The translations under genes and the position numbers were made by a program. A stretch of 64,000 bases of DNA from Mugil cephalus (taxonomy: Eukaryota > Chordata > Actinopteri > Mugiliformes > Mugilidae): assembly GCF_022458985.1 (NCBI RefSeq), contig NC_061783.1:278413-342412 (forward strand), in the 5' to 3' direction. Each line of letters begins with the position of its first letter. Position 1 is the stretch's first letter. Shown here piece by piece: positions 1 through 14,051 of this stretch. The notes below the pieces were generated by a model that was not told the DNA's origin, did no database searches, and saw nothing but the letters and a program-made list of their open reading frames with translations.

Positions 1-330
1 CCCTTCTTCTAGGATCAGAAATAAAACATTTTCAGACACTAGCTAATTAGCCTAGCCACGGAAGTAAACCACTAGAAAACACCAGCTAAATAGCCTAACC
101 ACTAGCAGCAGGTAGGAGATGATGGGAATGTGACCACACTCCAACTGAACATCTCTTCCTTCTGCCTATATCAGAAATAAGATACAACCAGACACCAGCT
201 ACATAGCCTAGTCCACAGCCGGAGGTAATGAGAGGTGGTATAAGGAGTAATACACAAGAAAATGCCAGCTAACAAGCCTAGCCAACAACAGTAGGCAGTG
301 TGCGGCACATCATTGGGGTTTTCAAGTGGG
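1..330. repeat. Degenerate tandem repeat, about 156-bp unit
   Basis: Two imperfect units run head to tail. The string tcagaaataa occurs at 15-24 and again at 171-180, and each is followed by variants of agctaNNtagcctag (near 42, 84, 198 and 266). No coding signal is seen. It may continue left of the window. Confidence 0.5.
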
Positions 331-546
331 CACCTCCTTTCACAGATATTTTGTTAAGTTAGGCCCATGACACCTCAAGAAGGCTTAACAGTGCACTCCA
401 GCGTCCCGGAATCACCACACCACCGTGTGCCTATCAACCGACTGATTAGATTAATCCTATTACAACTGCTATCTATTAACAGTACACATCTAGCCTTACC
501 TTAGCATGCTCCCCAGTTAGCGTATTTCCTCCTTAGCCACAGCCAC

Positions 547-894
547 TCACTCGTGAGCTCCGCTGCCAGGGACATATTTTTTTACAGAGACCCTCTGTTC
601 TTTACCGCGAATCCCCAACTCGTACAGGAGAGCATTGATGGATTTTGCAACAAATCCACGGCAGCTGACCTCCACTAAGTAAGAATTTGTAGGGGTGAAC
701 TGACACTTTATTTCGAACCCCTTTTTTCTCCTGTATAATTTAGTACAGGCAGTCAGGTTTAGAAACTGTCTTTTATTTTTTCCTTTTGAAGTTGAGGATT
801 TAAGTAGTTTTCTGGGGTGTGAGATAGCCTGTATTTTGTTTGTTGTTTTGGCCTTTTGTTCACCTTGAAGCCACGCTTCATTTGATATACACAC
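547..894 (-). pseudogene. Possible C-terminal fragment of a retroelement protein
   Basis: A 115-codon open frame contains the phrase VEVSCRGFVAKS followed by LLYELGIRGKEQR. This resembles a conserved C-terminal block (VEVGCRGF..S...L..LG..G) that I remember from proteins of fish retroelements. The match is from memory and short. No upstream part of such a protein is visible nearby. It could be chance. Confidence 0.3.
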
Positions 895-1004
895 TTGTAA
901 CTCGTTTCGATTCTGTAATTAAACAGGCAACTTTGTCTCACTTTACGTTCTACCTACCTTTTATGTTCTGTCCCCGAACCCCTCGACCGGGGAGTAACAT
1001 AAAG

Positions 1005-1018
1005 TGGGGACTTGTCCG
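1005..1018 (+). promoter_or_regulatory. Putative primer binding site of a Gypsy element
   Basis: tggggacttgtccg resembles the tRNA-Pro-type primer binding site seen just after the left LTR in many vertebrate LTR elements, with two differences in 14 bases. It lies about 80 bp before the gag start. An LTR ending near 998 would fit, but I could not define its left end. Confidence 0.4.
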
Positions 1019-1099
1019 TTCTTTTATCCGCTGTTTTGAGGGGTAAGTTGGCCCTTTTTGCTTTGGCTGGCAGTTTTTCTTTGTGTGTGAGGGTGTATG

Positions 1100-2403
1100 A
1101 TGTCTGAACCTTTTAACATGGACGACTTTACCCATGGTCCATCTTTGGAAAATTTAGAAAGATGCAGATAGGCAGATTTATTATTGCTCGCTAATGTGTT
1201 TAATGTTTCGGTCCCTTTGCATGCACACAAAGGTGAAATTAAATCTTGTTTGATAGAACGACTGATGGAGAGTGGCATTATCGCCAAATCAAAGCTTGAA
1301 ACTGTCAGTCTTACACCTGCCCGTCTATTCGGTGAAGGTGAAGGTGGAGCGGAGTCTGCCGCAGAGGCAAAGGCTCCTAGTGCCACTCAATATTCAGGCC
1401 CAGATCCCATGGCAAATGGTAAATGGTATTGCTCTTATATAGCGCTTTTCTACCTACTCAAAGGTACTCTTGGCGATGAGAAACGGAGGTGGATTCTTAT
1501 TCCAATGCCTTTGAACATATCGCTGCTACCCCAAGATGGCCTGAAGGTGTCTGGAGTTTATTGTTGTGGGGTAAGTTAAGCGGAAAAGCGCAGGAAGTGT
1601 GCGCTAGTTTGTCCATTGATGAAAGCCTGAATTATGAGGTGGTGAAAGCAACTGTGTTGCGGGCTTACGAGTTGGTCCCTGAGCAAGGTGAAAACCTTGG
1701 ATCAGTTTCGTGAGTTAATTCTGATGGAAGAATTTAAGTCCTGTGTTCCTGAAAATATTGTAGTTTGAATGAGCAGAAAGTGGATATATTGTCTAAAGCT
1801 GCTGTATTTTCTGATGAGTTTGTTTTAACTCACCGTGCTGTTTTTCCATCCGTGCGACGTGAACACATTGCAGGTAGTAAGACCACAAAAATTATGCCCA
1901 AACATCTGCAGCGGGTTAACATAACTGCAAATAGGGGCAGAGAATTTTTTTACGGCCACAAGACAGGTCATCTGATCGCTGACTGTACTGCTCTTCAGCG
2001 AAAGGAGCAAAAGCACAGTCCTAAAAAACCAAAAAGTGCTGGTTTTGTTAATTCTGCTCCTGGTCCATCGATTGTCAGCCAGGGAAAAATTAGAGAACAT
2101 GAGGTGGACCAGTGTTACAATCCCTTCATTTATAAAGGTTTAGTCTCTCTTACGTAAAATTACAAAGACGTTTGCCTGTGCACAGCGTGGATCTCATTCT
2201 CGGCAATGATTTGGCAGGGAGTAATGTCTTTCCGACCCGAAGTGATTGACAGTCCCGTGATAGATAACTCTGCAAACAATCAGCCTCTTGTTTACCCGGT
2301 CCGTGCTGTGACTCGGGCGCAAGCACGCATATACGCAGATGTACCCAACCTGGCCAACTCTTTCATGTGTGCTGCCAATATGCCGGGTGTGGCAGAGCTG
2401 TAT
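1100..2403 (+). pseudogene. Decayed Ty3/Gypsy gag and protease region with SCAN-like capsid
   Basis: The first ATG fitting gag is at 1100. The frame breaks at an in-frame stop near 1169, a SINE fragment (1411-1478), and further shifts. From about 1530 to 1700 the remains of a SCAN-like capsid can be read (KLSGKAQEVCASLS, then AYELVPE), as in Gmr1-like fish Gypsy elements. Near 1945-1990 is a degraded zinc knuckle in which the first two cysteines are replaced (FFYGHKTGHLIADC). From about 2160 a piece matches the end of the aspartic protease region (SVDLILGND). Reverse transcriptase and integrase are absent. It is a truncated, non-functional element. Confidence 0.6.
1411..1478 (-). mobile_element. 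SINE 3' fragment inside the Gypsy gag
   Basis: About 68 bp match the 3' end of the SINE at 44360-44605 (aaatggtaaatgg, then tatagcgcttttctacct). The insertion breaks the gag frame. Read on the minus strand it ends with the AGCGCTATATAA motif that is also at the L2 3' ends in this window. Confidence 0.6.
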
Positions 2404-2834
2404 ATCTGCAAAATATGCTTTGAGTAGGCCTTTGATACTGCCTGGGACTCATCAAAATGAAAAGTTTCCCAAAACAAACTGTGAGGAACTGAACCAAACG
2501 CATTAGTCAGGTCTAGAAATACAGCATGGAGGTCCCTCTTCTCTCACTTTGCTAACTGAATTTGGTGCCAAATCATGCTGGTGTGCTCTAAGCATCCAGA
2601 AAAGCTGGGGATTCCAGCCTTTCGCACCAATGTACCAATCAAACCATTTTCCTCCAAGTAACTGGACAGCATCTGTGCCACAACACTGAAGAAGACCTTT
2701 CCCTCAACATTAAGCAAACTTATCAGTCTAAAATGACTTATCTCTACTGAGCCCTTCTCTGTGGGAATGAAAATCCCCCCTGCTCTATGCCATGCCTTGA
2801 GAATAACCTGTTTCTTCCATACTACCTTCATCAA
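2400..2834 (-). pseudogene. LINE reverse transcriptase fragment
   Basis: On the minus strand the frame reads FRLISLLNVEGKVFF, a variant of the reverse transcriptase motif FRPISLLN. It continues through CLEHTSMIWHQIQ and, across a frame change near 2545, through FLDLTNAFGSVPH, the first catalytic aspartate motif. The catalytic YxDD motif and the ends are missing. The clade was not settled. Confidence 0.65.
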
Positions 2835-3084
2835 TTTCCAAAGAAATAATAAAGAACTAAACTAAAACATTAAAAGCCACCAGCTAGCCTGGCCAACACG
2901 TCCTTCCGGGTGAACTTGATGTTGCTGTCCACTGCATTGATGTGTTGTGTGAAAGGTTCCACCTGTAAATGTTTTCACGGGAATGCTGCGGGCCTGTGTG
3001 CTCAGCCCAGCTCTCTTCGCACTGTTCACACATGATTGTTGTGCCATCCATCCCACAAACACGATTGTGAAGTTTGCTGGGTCT

Positions 3085-3472
3085 CATCTTGAACAATGAT
3101 GAGACCCATTACAGACAGGAGATCCAGCACATAACAGAGTGGTGCTCAGACAACAACCTTGTTTAGAACACCAGTAAGACCAGGGAGGTCATTGTGAACT
3201 ACATGAGGTCCAAGGAGACAGAGCATGCTTCTCGCCTCATAGAATGGGAGGCAGTCAAGCATGTCAACAACATCAAATTCCCGGGCATCCACATCACATC
3301 TGATTTGACCTGGCCTGTGAACACTGCACACCTGGTGAAGAAGGCCCAGCAGAGGCTTTTTTTCCAAAAGAAACTGAAGAGGGTGGAATCTCCTGTTGAC
3401 TACTCACAAATAGAATCCACAATAGAACCCATCCTCTGTCTCAATGTGACAGTCAATGCATTTGCAGCTTAA
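3085..3472 (+). pseudogene. LINE ORF2 C-terminal fragment, Jockey-superfamily type
   Basis: The reading starts with NNDETHYRQEIQHITEWCSD, meets an in-frame stop near 3164, then gives NTSKTREVIV, FPGIHITSDLTW, NTAHLVKKAQQRLFF and IESTIEPIL. This order is the usual region after the YADD motif in the common fish CR1/Rex1-like LINEs (SKTKE, FLGIHIS, KKAQQRL, IESIL). It is truncated on both sides. Confidence 0.65.
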
Positions 3473-3479
3473 TCACAGC

Positions 3480-4300
3480 TTAATCAAGCTATGCTCAAAA
3501 GGAGACTTTCTGAATGTGGAGAAAATCAAATAACTGACAGGAATATGTCCCCTCCCTCCACACTATGTGTCAATATGCGTGTTTTCAGCGGGTTGATTCC
3601 ATGTTAATACTACCCCCGTTCCGGTTGACCTATTACATCATATAATAAACAAATGGAGCGTAATGTGGCAGACGGGCATTTCATACAACAAGGCATATAA
3701 TAGTACATTATTGTGCAGATAAGATGCCTGCTATCTCTCAGGTGGGTCTTCTACCAGCTCTGTTTACCTTATTCATCTACGGTTTACTTGAATGTTTTTA
3801 TACTGGGGTCATGCTCCAGCAGTTGTGAAGCATGTGCACACGCATTGTCCAGTCGAATTCCGACATGACGGGAAAAATCGATTTTCGGAGTCACATGCAC
3901 TTAAGTTGTACAGTTAAAATGAGAATGAAATGAATCACCCCCCTTCTTGAACACACACATAATCAACCCTCCAAACTGACACAGATACATTTTTTTCTTG
4001 CCACCATCACCTGTTACATGTAAGCATTTTTGATTGGTATGGACACTATTTATAACAATCACATATAATCATTTAAGCCTCATATAACATCAGATGAAGT
4101 AAAGACATCTGGGTCATTTACTGAAGAAAACTGTGAGATATGGTAGCTGGGCTGGAATGGCGGCTGGTGGTGAAATTTGGTGGGTGGGCTAACAAATGCA
4201 TAATACCGATTAAATAGTTAAAATAGCAGCAAAAGGAACATCACCTACAATACATACAGTTACATCAATTACAAATACACAACACTTTTTTTAGTACTTT
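3480..4300. other. No gene recognised
   Basis: No supported coding region, repeat family or RNA gene was recognised. The stretch is AT-rich with scattered stop codons in all frames. Confidence 0.4.
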
Positions 4301-4309
4301 ACATCAGTG

Positions 4310-4500
4310 GTTCTGAACTGGTCTGGCTTCAGGACTCCTTAATCACCTCTTAATGACAAGCTGCGACCCAAATCAAAGAAAATTTTCAACTTCTCAATTT
4401 TATTGAATGAAAAGATTGTGCAGTTTGAACCTGAGACAGTAGAATATAACACCACAATATGAAAACACTAAAAAACATGATATATCAAAACAACCAGCAA
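4310..4500. repeat. Interspersed repeat, second copy at 43745-43960
   Basis: The phrases ctcttaatgacaagct, gaatgaaaagattgtgcag and cctgagacagtagaat recur with few changes at about 43770-43920. In both places an SINE follows within 20-450 bp. The class is not known to me. Confidence 0.5.
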
Positions 4501-4502
4501 GT

Positions 4503-4690
4503 GAATGGTAAATGGTCTTGCTTTTATATCGTACATTTCTATCTATTGGTACTCAAAGCGCTTTTACAGTCACAGACACATCAACCCATTTGCTTGTGCG
4601 TGTGTTAAGTGTCTTGCTCAAGGACACTTCGGCATATGGCACATACTGGGGATCGAACTGCTAACCCTTCAGTTTGTGGACAACCCACTG
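4503..4690 (-). mobile_element. tRNA-derived SINE (decayed)
   Basis: It is the same family as 44360-44605. Plus-strand landmarks are gaatggtaaatgg at the 3' tail side, cttgctcaaggacacttc in the middle, and ggggatcgaactgctaac near the 5' side, which read in reverse gives a B-box-like GTTCGATCC. The tRNA-like head is degraded. Confidence 0.55.
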
Positions 4691-4699
4691 ACACGGCTG

Positions 4700-5535
4700 A
4701 CATGACAATCACAACATTTCACTAACAGCCATTTTAAACAGCCTCAATTGGTGATTTCCTGTAAAATATGTGAAATAAAAAGGTGCAAACTATTAACAAA
4801 AAAATAAATAACTTTAATTTAGCTGAGAATCATCTTCACTTCCTGATTCTATGACAACTGCACTATGGAAAAAATCCCATGAATACTGAGGTCCCATGTC
4901 CCTATCCAACCATCTCTCTCTGAATGCTGAATCAGTATTTTTTGTAACATGGATAGCTCAACGGTTTGTCCGATGTGATTTGTGCTGCATCCATGTTTTT
5001 TAATTTTGTCCGACAACAGTTTCAAATGTACAATTGCTTGTTGGGTCCTTGCCGTATCTCCTCCAAAGAGTAGACACAGAAAACAAAGAAATTAATTCTT
5101 GGCTACACTCGCTGTTAGCCAGTCCTTTGTTCTTTGTGCATGTGCGACGGAGAACACTCTACCTGGACATACAGCCCTGGCACAAACAGATATTTATTCA
5201 CCTTTCTCGTGCATTTTAGGCACTTCCTACATCATGCATTTTTAAATAATCCATTAATCTAAAGCTTTTCATTCATCAGTCACTTGGATACTAAAATTTT
5301 ACACCATTCCGGTCTGGATTGCTAACGTTATCTGGCAGTAGATCAACCACTAGCTCAACTGGCTCTGGCCACGTGAAGCTAACCGCACAGCAAGAACCAC
5401 AGAACCCGGTCAAACTCAAAAAATATCCTGTACACGTGCTTGAACACCTCGTGTCGGTAAATTGTGCTGCTTACCGTCACCTCTTTTGATCACCTGATAC
5501 CACCACATCAAGCTGTGGGCTCCGATTTGGAGCTC
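4700..5535. other. No gene recognised
   Basis: Nothing could be supported here. The last 200 bp may be the 5' UTR of the LINE that follows. Confidence 0.35.
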
Positions 5536-5557
5536 CTGCCCTCAGTACTCCTTCAAC

Positions 5558-6660
5558 ATGGCGCCACTTACCTCTCCCTCCGGTTGTGTCAGCTGCGCTA
5601 GCCTGGCCGACAAAGTCCAGGGGCTTAAAGGGAGAATCTCCATGCTCCTCGACACCATCATCTTTGGACCAGTTCGGAACAGCGCATCCGCCTGTGAGCC
5701 TGCTGTCACCGCTGACTCTCCGGACCCTATCCCCGTTCCTGAGTCTACCGTCACCATTGGTCGTCCCGCCACTCCACATGAGCCCTGGTCTGCGCAGCGG
5801 AAGTGAAAGGTGCTCTTCTCGTGCACGCCACCACTACAACATCCGATTGGAAAACAAGTATGACATCCTCGACATGCACAACTTTCCTCCTCTGGCTCCA
5901 CCATCCCAGCCGGTGCCTCCATCCCCACGGAGGCCCTGTAGTCCTCCGTCACCTCCATCTGATGGATCTGGACCGTGTACCCGCGCCAGGCTTCGCCGCT
6001 CGATAGCGTGCTTCACACTGGCACCACGGAAGTCCTCTGCCCTCCCGGCTTCACCCACCCAGTCCTCACCAATGAAGTCCTCCTCACTGTCCACTCTCCC
6101 GGCTGCTGCAACTTCCGTCCCGCATCCTGCTGCCACCTCTGGCCGACGGCGACCAGGAACCGTGCCGGACGCCGCTGCTGGCCGCGCAGCTACTCCTCTT
6201 TTCCCCCCACCGCTTTAATCGTCGGAAACTCCATAGTTCGCAAACGCCATCACTCACTGCTTTCCCGGAGCTACTATTCCTGACATCTTTAAGAAACTCC
6301 CTGGAATGCTGAATTCATGCCAACCCACCGTTAACAAAATTTTACTTCACTGCGGCTCAAACGACACTGTTCGGCAAGTCAGAACTGACGAAAGCAGACT
6401 TCAATCCTCCTCTTTTTTTAAATAAAAACAGTTTTTATTTCTGGCCCAATACCTACACTTGGCTGCGGTGTGGGGCGTTTCAGAAGGATTCTTTATCTTC
6501 ACACCAGGCTCCAATCTGTCTGCACAGAACACAAAATAAACTACATCCATAACTTTGACCTGTTTTGGGAACGTTCCACCTTGTATGCATGAGACGGTCT
6601 TCATCTAAACAGGCTGGGAAACCGCATGCTCACTGACAATCTGCGTCACGCCCGCAAGTG
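5558..6660 (+). pseudogene. LINE ORF1 with SGNH (GDSL-like) hydrolase domain
   Basis: The ORF starts at the ATG at 5558 and changes frame at least at 5805-5810. The SGNH blocks are visible: LIVGNSIVR (6214-6240) gives the serine block with N in place of D; HCGSND (6347-6364) gives block III; DGLHL (6593-6607) gives the Asp/His block V. A stop at 6590-6592 sits just before block V, where an arginine codon would be expected. Esterase-type ORF1 proteins are known from CR1 and L2 LINEs, where they are thought to help with RNA or membrane binding. The open 210-codon frame at 5586-6218 is an out-of-frame shadow of this ORF. Confidence 0.65.
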
Positions 6661-6894
6661 ACTATCTTCACTCTTCCTGCCAGTCTGATTGCTCTTCCTC
6701 CCCCAAGCCCAAAACAAGCCCTGCTACACCTGTGTCTCACGCCATCTCCCCCCTGTGGCTAGATCTCGCTACTACTCCACCTCGCTCTATTCCTATTCTG
6801 GTCACCCAACAGACACCACCACTAAACCAGCAGAGGTGTTATCTCTGAAAACTTAATATTCATTCAACCAATCAACTTACTCCGAACCAGACTT

Positions 6895-9190
<2,296 letters not shown>

Positions 9191-9215
9191 AATAAATTTG
9201 ATTGAAATTTGATTT

Positions 9216-9870
9216 CTTTCAAAGCAAGAAACACGAAACTTACGATTTTGTCATTTGTCCCTTTGAGTTATTTGAACATTGCTTGGCCAATGTGATCCCA
9301 GTATCTTAACTTCAAAGTTTTTCCTCCAAAGACATATGAAAATGGATTAGAAAGCAAGTAATCCACCTTGTTCATGCTACTCGCCATAGCTGAACTTCAC
9401 TGCCCACCCTGGCACCAGCAGCACTTTTGATTAGTGACCAGCAGCCTGAGGGCTGACTGGATTGAGCCCAAATGATCAGTGAATGAGGGGGGCGCGACAT
9501 GACACCTGTCAATCACTTACAAGAAAGAAAAAATGAGCCCATTTAAACATATTTTATGTTTTACTTTTTAGTTTTGGTGCGGTTGCTACTCTTTGTTTCA
9601 CAAAACTTTAAAACAATCCGTTGTAAGTTATTTAAAAAATAATTTTCTCATCTTTTTTGTGTTAGCTAGGGATGGCTCAACTCTGTTATCCCCATCAGGG
9701 ACAGCTGGTATAAATAGGCTGACTTTTTTGTCAATAGGATCTCCTCAGATAGAAGAGATGGTAGAATATTTGCTAACACACAGACACACATCTGAAACAA
9801 TAGAGGATTCTTGTAAGTTTGGGTAAATCCACCTCTGCAGCACAGTTGTAAATCATGTGTGGTTAACGCT
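9216..9870. repeat. Unclassified; short repeat shared with about 44.03 kb
   Basis: ccctttgagttatttg and gatcccagtatcttaact (9258-9315) recur in altered form near 44040-44070. Otherwise no gene is supported. Confidence 0.3.
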
Positions 9871-9877
9871 AGTTTAC

Positions 9878-9984
9878 AGTTGTGAAACTGAAGGCCAAAG
9901 AATCTCAGGGTAACAATAGCCCTGGTGAATGACCATAGCTGAATTAACGTGCACAACAGTGACTTGTTTCATTACTTTGAAGAA
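9878..9984 (-). pseudogene. Candidate MS4A-like exon 4 (third transmembrane segment), frame-damaged
   Basis: If the nested insert at 10031-17735 is removed, this stretch follows MS4A-like exon 3 after a normal-sized intron of about 70 bp. On the minus strand a possible acceptor (cagtcag, 9985-9991) is followed in phase 0 by FFKVMKQVTVVHVNSAMVI. A one-base shift is then needed to continue as AIVTLRFFGLQF, and a possible donor gtaaac lies at 9872-9877. The length of 107 nt would be 108 (36 codons, phase 0) with one more base. The homology is weak. It could be a sequencing error, a broken exon or chance. Confidence 0.25.
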
Positions 9985-10291
9985 CTGACTGTTTTGATTT
10001 AGGACGCAGGCACACTGATTTGATTTAGGACACAGGTCTTCAACAGGGGTCTGCAACCCCTAGGGGGTCCATAGAGGTACTACAGGGGGCTCGCAAAATC
10101 TTTGGTTGATTAAACATTTTCTATATTTTTTAATTATTCCTACAAATATAAATTTGTTTAAGTATACAGTACGTTAACATGATTCCAACATATTTTAGTA
10201 AAGGGATAAATGGAGGCAGAAGATATTATCTTTCAATCAGTACTTCACTCATTCAATATAGGAGCAGTCTCAACAGCCACCGTTTCACATA

Positions 10292-10494
10292 CAGTGGGGG
10301 AAATAAGTATTTGATCCCCTGCTGAATTTGTAAGTTTGCCCACTTCCATAGAAATGATCAGACTCTGGTTTTTATGGTTGTTTACTGGTTACGGGTATAG
10401 ACAGAATATCAATCGAAAATGCATAAAAAACACACAATCTAAAAGTTATAAATTGTTATGTATTTTATTAAGGGAAATAAGTATTTGATCCCCA
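10292..10494 (+). repeat. Left terminal inverted repeat of the Tc1-like element (IR/DR)
   Basis: The outer direct repeat starts at 10297 (gggaaataagtatttgatcc) and the inner one lies at 10472-10493. Transposase is expected to bind both through its paired-like N-terminal domains. Confidence 0.88.
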
Positions 10495-10600
10495 ACAATT
10501 CACTTAGAATTCAGGCTCCTACAGATTGGCTGGTGCGCATGTGGCACGGAGCTGTGCTCAGTCAACTAATTACCAATACTCCTGATCTTAACTCGTCATG

Positions 10601-11681
<1,081 letters not shown>

Positions 11682-11695
11682 CTTGTGTTGTGCTT

Positions 11696-11897
11696 GGGGA
11701 TCAAATACTTATTTCCCTTAATAAAATACATAACAATTTATAACTTTTAGATTGTGTGTTTTTTATGCATTTTCGACTGATATTCTGTCTATACCCATAA
11801 CCAGTAAACAACCATAAAAACCAGAGTCTGATCATTTCTATGGAAGTGGGCAAACTTACAAATTCAGCAGGGGATCAAATACTTATTTCCCCCACTG
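11696..11897 (-). repeat. Right terminal inverted repeat of the Tc1-like element
   Basis: It mirrors 10292-10494 with two mismatches seen by eye. The inner repeat is at 11696-11717 and the outer one ends at 11897. An AATAAA at 11720-11725 probably ends the transposase transcript. Confidence 0.88.
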
Positions 11898-11944
11898 TAG
11901 AGCTCCACACTAGCTCCACAGTGGCTGCTGAGCTATACATACTA

Positions 11945-12011
11945 TACATACACACACACACACACACACACATACACACATATATATATATATATATACA
12001 TACACATATAC

Positions 12012-12068
<57 letters not shown>

Positions 12069-12079
12069 TATACATATAC

Positions 12080-12113
<34 letters not shown>

Positions 12114-12180
12114 ACATATACATATACATATATATACATATACATATACATATATACATATATATATATAGCCTGTGTGT
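11945..12180. repeat. (CA)n then (TA)n/(CATA)n microsatellite
   Basis: About 30 bp of CA units lead into roughly 190 bp of TA units with CATA interruptions. It separates the two Tc1-like elements. All open frames here (repeated IY or YI) are artefacts. Confidence 0.95.
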
Positions 12181-12502
12181 GTGTATATAGTGGATAAAAT
12201 AAGTACTGAACACATCACAATTTTTCATAGTAAACCTATTTCTAAAAGTGCTATTGACATGAAAGTTCCACCAGGTGTTGGTTACAACTGAAGTAATCCA
12301 TACATGAAAAGAAACCAAAACAAATAAGTTCAGAAATTTAAGTTATGTGTAATAATGTGAAATGGCACAGGAAAAAAGTTAAGTATTTCACATTGTACAA
12401 AAGTACTTTGTTGGCAATGACAGCTTCAATATGCCTCCTGAATGGAGAAACTAGTCGCATGCTACTCAGGTGTGATTTTGGCCCATTCTTTAAGGCCATT
12501 CT

Positions 12503-12735
12503 TTAAGGCACACAAACAGCCTTAAAATCTTGAAGGTTCTGTGGGCCTCTTCTATGAACTCTGATTTTTAGTTCTTTCCATTGATTTTCAATTGGATTCA
12601 AGTCAGGTGATTGCCTGGGCCATTCTAGCAGCTTTATTTTCTTTCTCTGAAGCCAGTTGAGAGTTTCCTTGGCTCTGTGTTTGGGGTCATTGTCTTGCTG
12701 AAATGTCCATCCTCGTTTCATCTTCATCATTCTGG
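12503..12735 (-). pseudogene. Tc1-like transposase, C-terminal part
   Basis: The frame reads [16 protein letters not shown], the second catalytic aspartate block, and [15 protein letters not shown], the DD34E glutamate block. It is cut at 12735, where foreign sequence begins. Confidence 0.8.
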
Positions 12736-13640
12736 TACAGACCTGGGCATTTTACGGCCCGCGGGCCACATACGGCCCTTTGGGCATTCCCGTCTGGCCC
12801 GCGGTATGTCAGTCATAAGCACAAATTAACAAGTATTTATGCTGTGCATGCAATACGACTGTGTTGCTTTTATTTTGAGCCATGATGTATTATTTACATC
12901 ATGGCACTGTTAGTTCGTTAATTCTTCAAAAGGTAAGCTTGAAACAGCTTCTTGCCATCTATTAACCCTCAAAATCCTGAACGGATCGCTGGCATCCGTC
13001 AAACCGGCCGATTTTGAATTACCGTAAGTCACAGTGGTTTGCGCTATTGACAGTATTCATTGTGACTGGACACTGGTTAGTTGTGCTTTTGCCTGGAAGA
13101 CCTTCGTGACATCTCAAGGGTATAACTAACTTTGTTTTTACCAACAAATTCCTCCAAACAACTCTCTCTTGCTGGGGTTCCGTGATCGTTGCTCTCCAAC
13201 CTGCAGCCGACAGCAGCGGTGCGTCATCATTACCGTACTGGCAGCGTTTTTCTAGAATGCGCAACTTGAATATTGTCCATCGGGGAGTTACGGTAATTCA
13301 AATACAGCAAGCTTCTCTTTGTGGGCAGACGGACATTCAGGTCTTAAAGGGTTGAACATTTATTGAAATTTATTGAGATACAGAAAATAATTCATGTAGC
13401 TACATGGTCCCTCCTTGGTCCACCGAAGTTTTTCACAGAGGACAAAGTTTCCAACATTCCAATGCGTTATATCCAAAACTACACATTGATTGTGTTTCAT
13501 TTTCATCCTCAACCTACACCAAAACTCATAAATTTAAATAAATATCTACAGAATATTCTTATGTTTCTGATTACCAGTAGCAGCTTATCAACGTATATAA
13601 TTTACAATGGGAGAAAATTAATATTAAGCAGAATTACATT
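12736..13640. mobile_element. Insertion within the transposase, one end hAT-like
   Basis: It begins with cagacctgggcattttacgg, and cccgcgggcc and gcccgcgg follow, which resembles the ends of certain hAT elements. No matching right end was found. The transposase resumes at about 13640-13650. It contains a piggyBac-type MITE. Confidence 0.45.
12966..13351. mobile_element. piggyBac-type MITE, 386 bp
   Basis: The element is flanked by TTAA (12962-12965) and a mutated TTGA (13352-13355). It starts with CCCTCAAA and ends with TTAAAGGG. The inner arms gaattaccgtaa (about 13015) and ttacggtaattc (about 13290) are also inverted. There is no coding capacity. Confidence 0.6.
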
Positions 13641-13644
13641 CAAG

Positions 13645-13870
13645 TACTCGTTACATTTTTCCATTCATCCTCTCTTCAATTATATGAAGTTTGCCAGTAC
13701 AATATGGAGATAAACAGCCCCACACCATGATGTTACCACCTCCAAACTTCACTGTTGGTGTGGTGTTTTTGGGGTGATGTGCAGTGCATTTGGTCCTCCA
13801 AACCTGGTGTGTTATGGCATCCAAAGAGTTCAATTTTGCTCTCATCTGACCAGACTATGTTAACCCAGTA
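13645..13870 (-). pseudogene. Tc1-like transposase, middle part
   Basis: The frame reads [21 protein letters not shown], preceded by [12 protein letters not shown]. In an intact protein this block precedes the part at 12503-12735. It ends at the hAT insertion site. Confidence 0.75.
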
Positions 13871-14051
13871 CTTTACAGTAGTGATGGGACGAGCGACACT
13901 GGTGCATCAGCACTGTGCCGAGAGCTCAAGAGGGAAACCTCGTATCGGTGCGTGTATTGCTTTAAGAAAGAATCACGTGACCGATACAGGAACTGTATCG
14001 TTTGGATGTGCCGCGCCAAAGTGTGTTTATAAGGAGACGAACTGTATCAAC

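Noticed and set aside
5586..6218. A 210-codon proline- and serine-rich open frame
   Set aside because: It overlaps LINE ORF1 in another frame. The SGNH motifs are in the ORF1 frame, so this is a shadow caused by GC-rich composition.
9666..9956. An additional MS4A exon following the candidate exon 4
   Set aside because: The reading has no clear membrane span or splice pair, and the similarity is too weak to list as a feature.
11840..12318. Open frames rich in IY/VY on both strands
   Set aside because: Artefacts of the CA/TA microsatellite.
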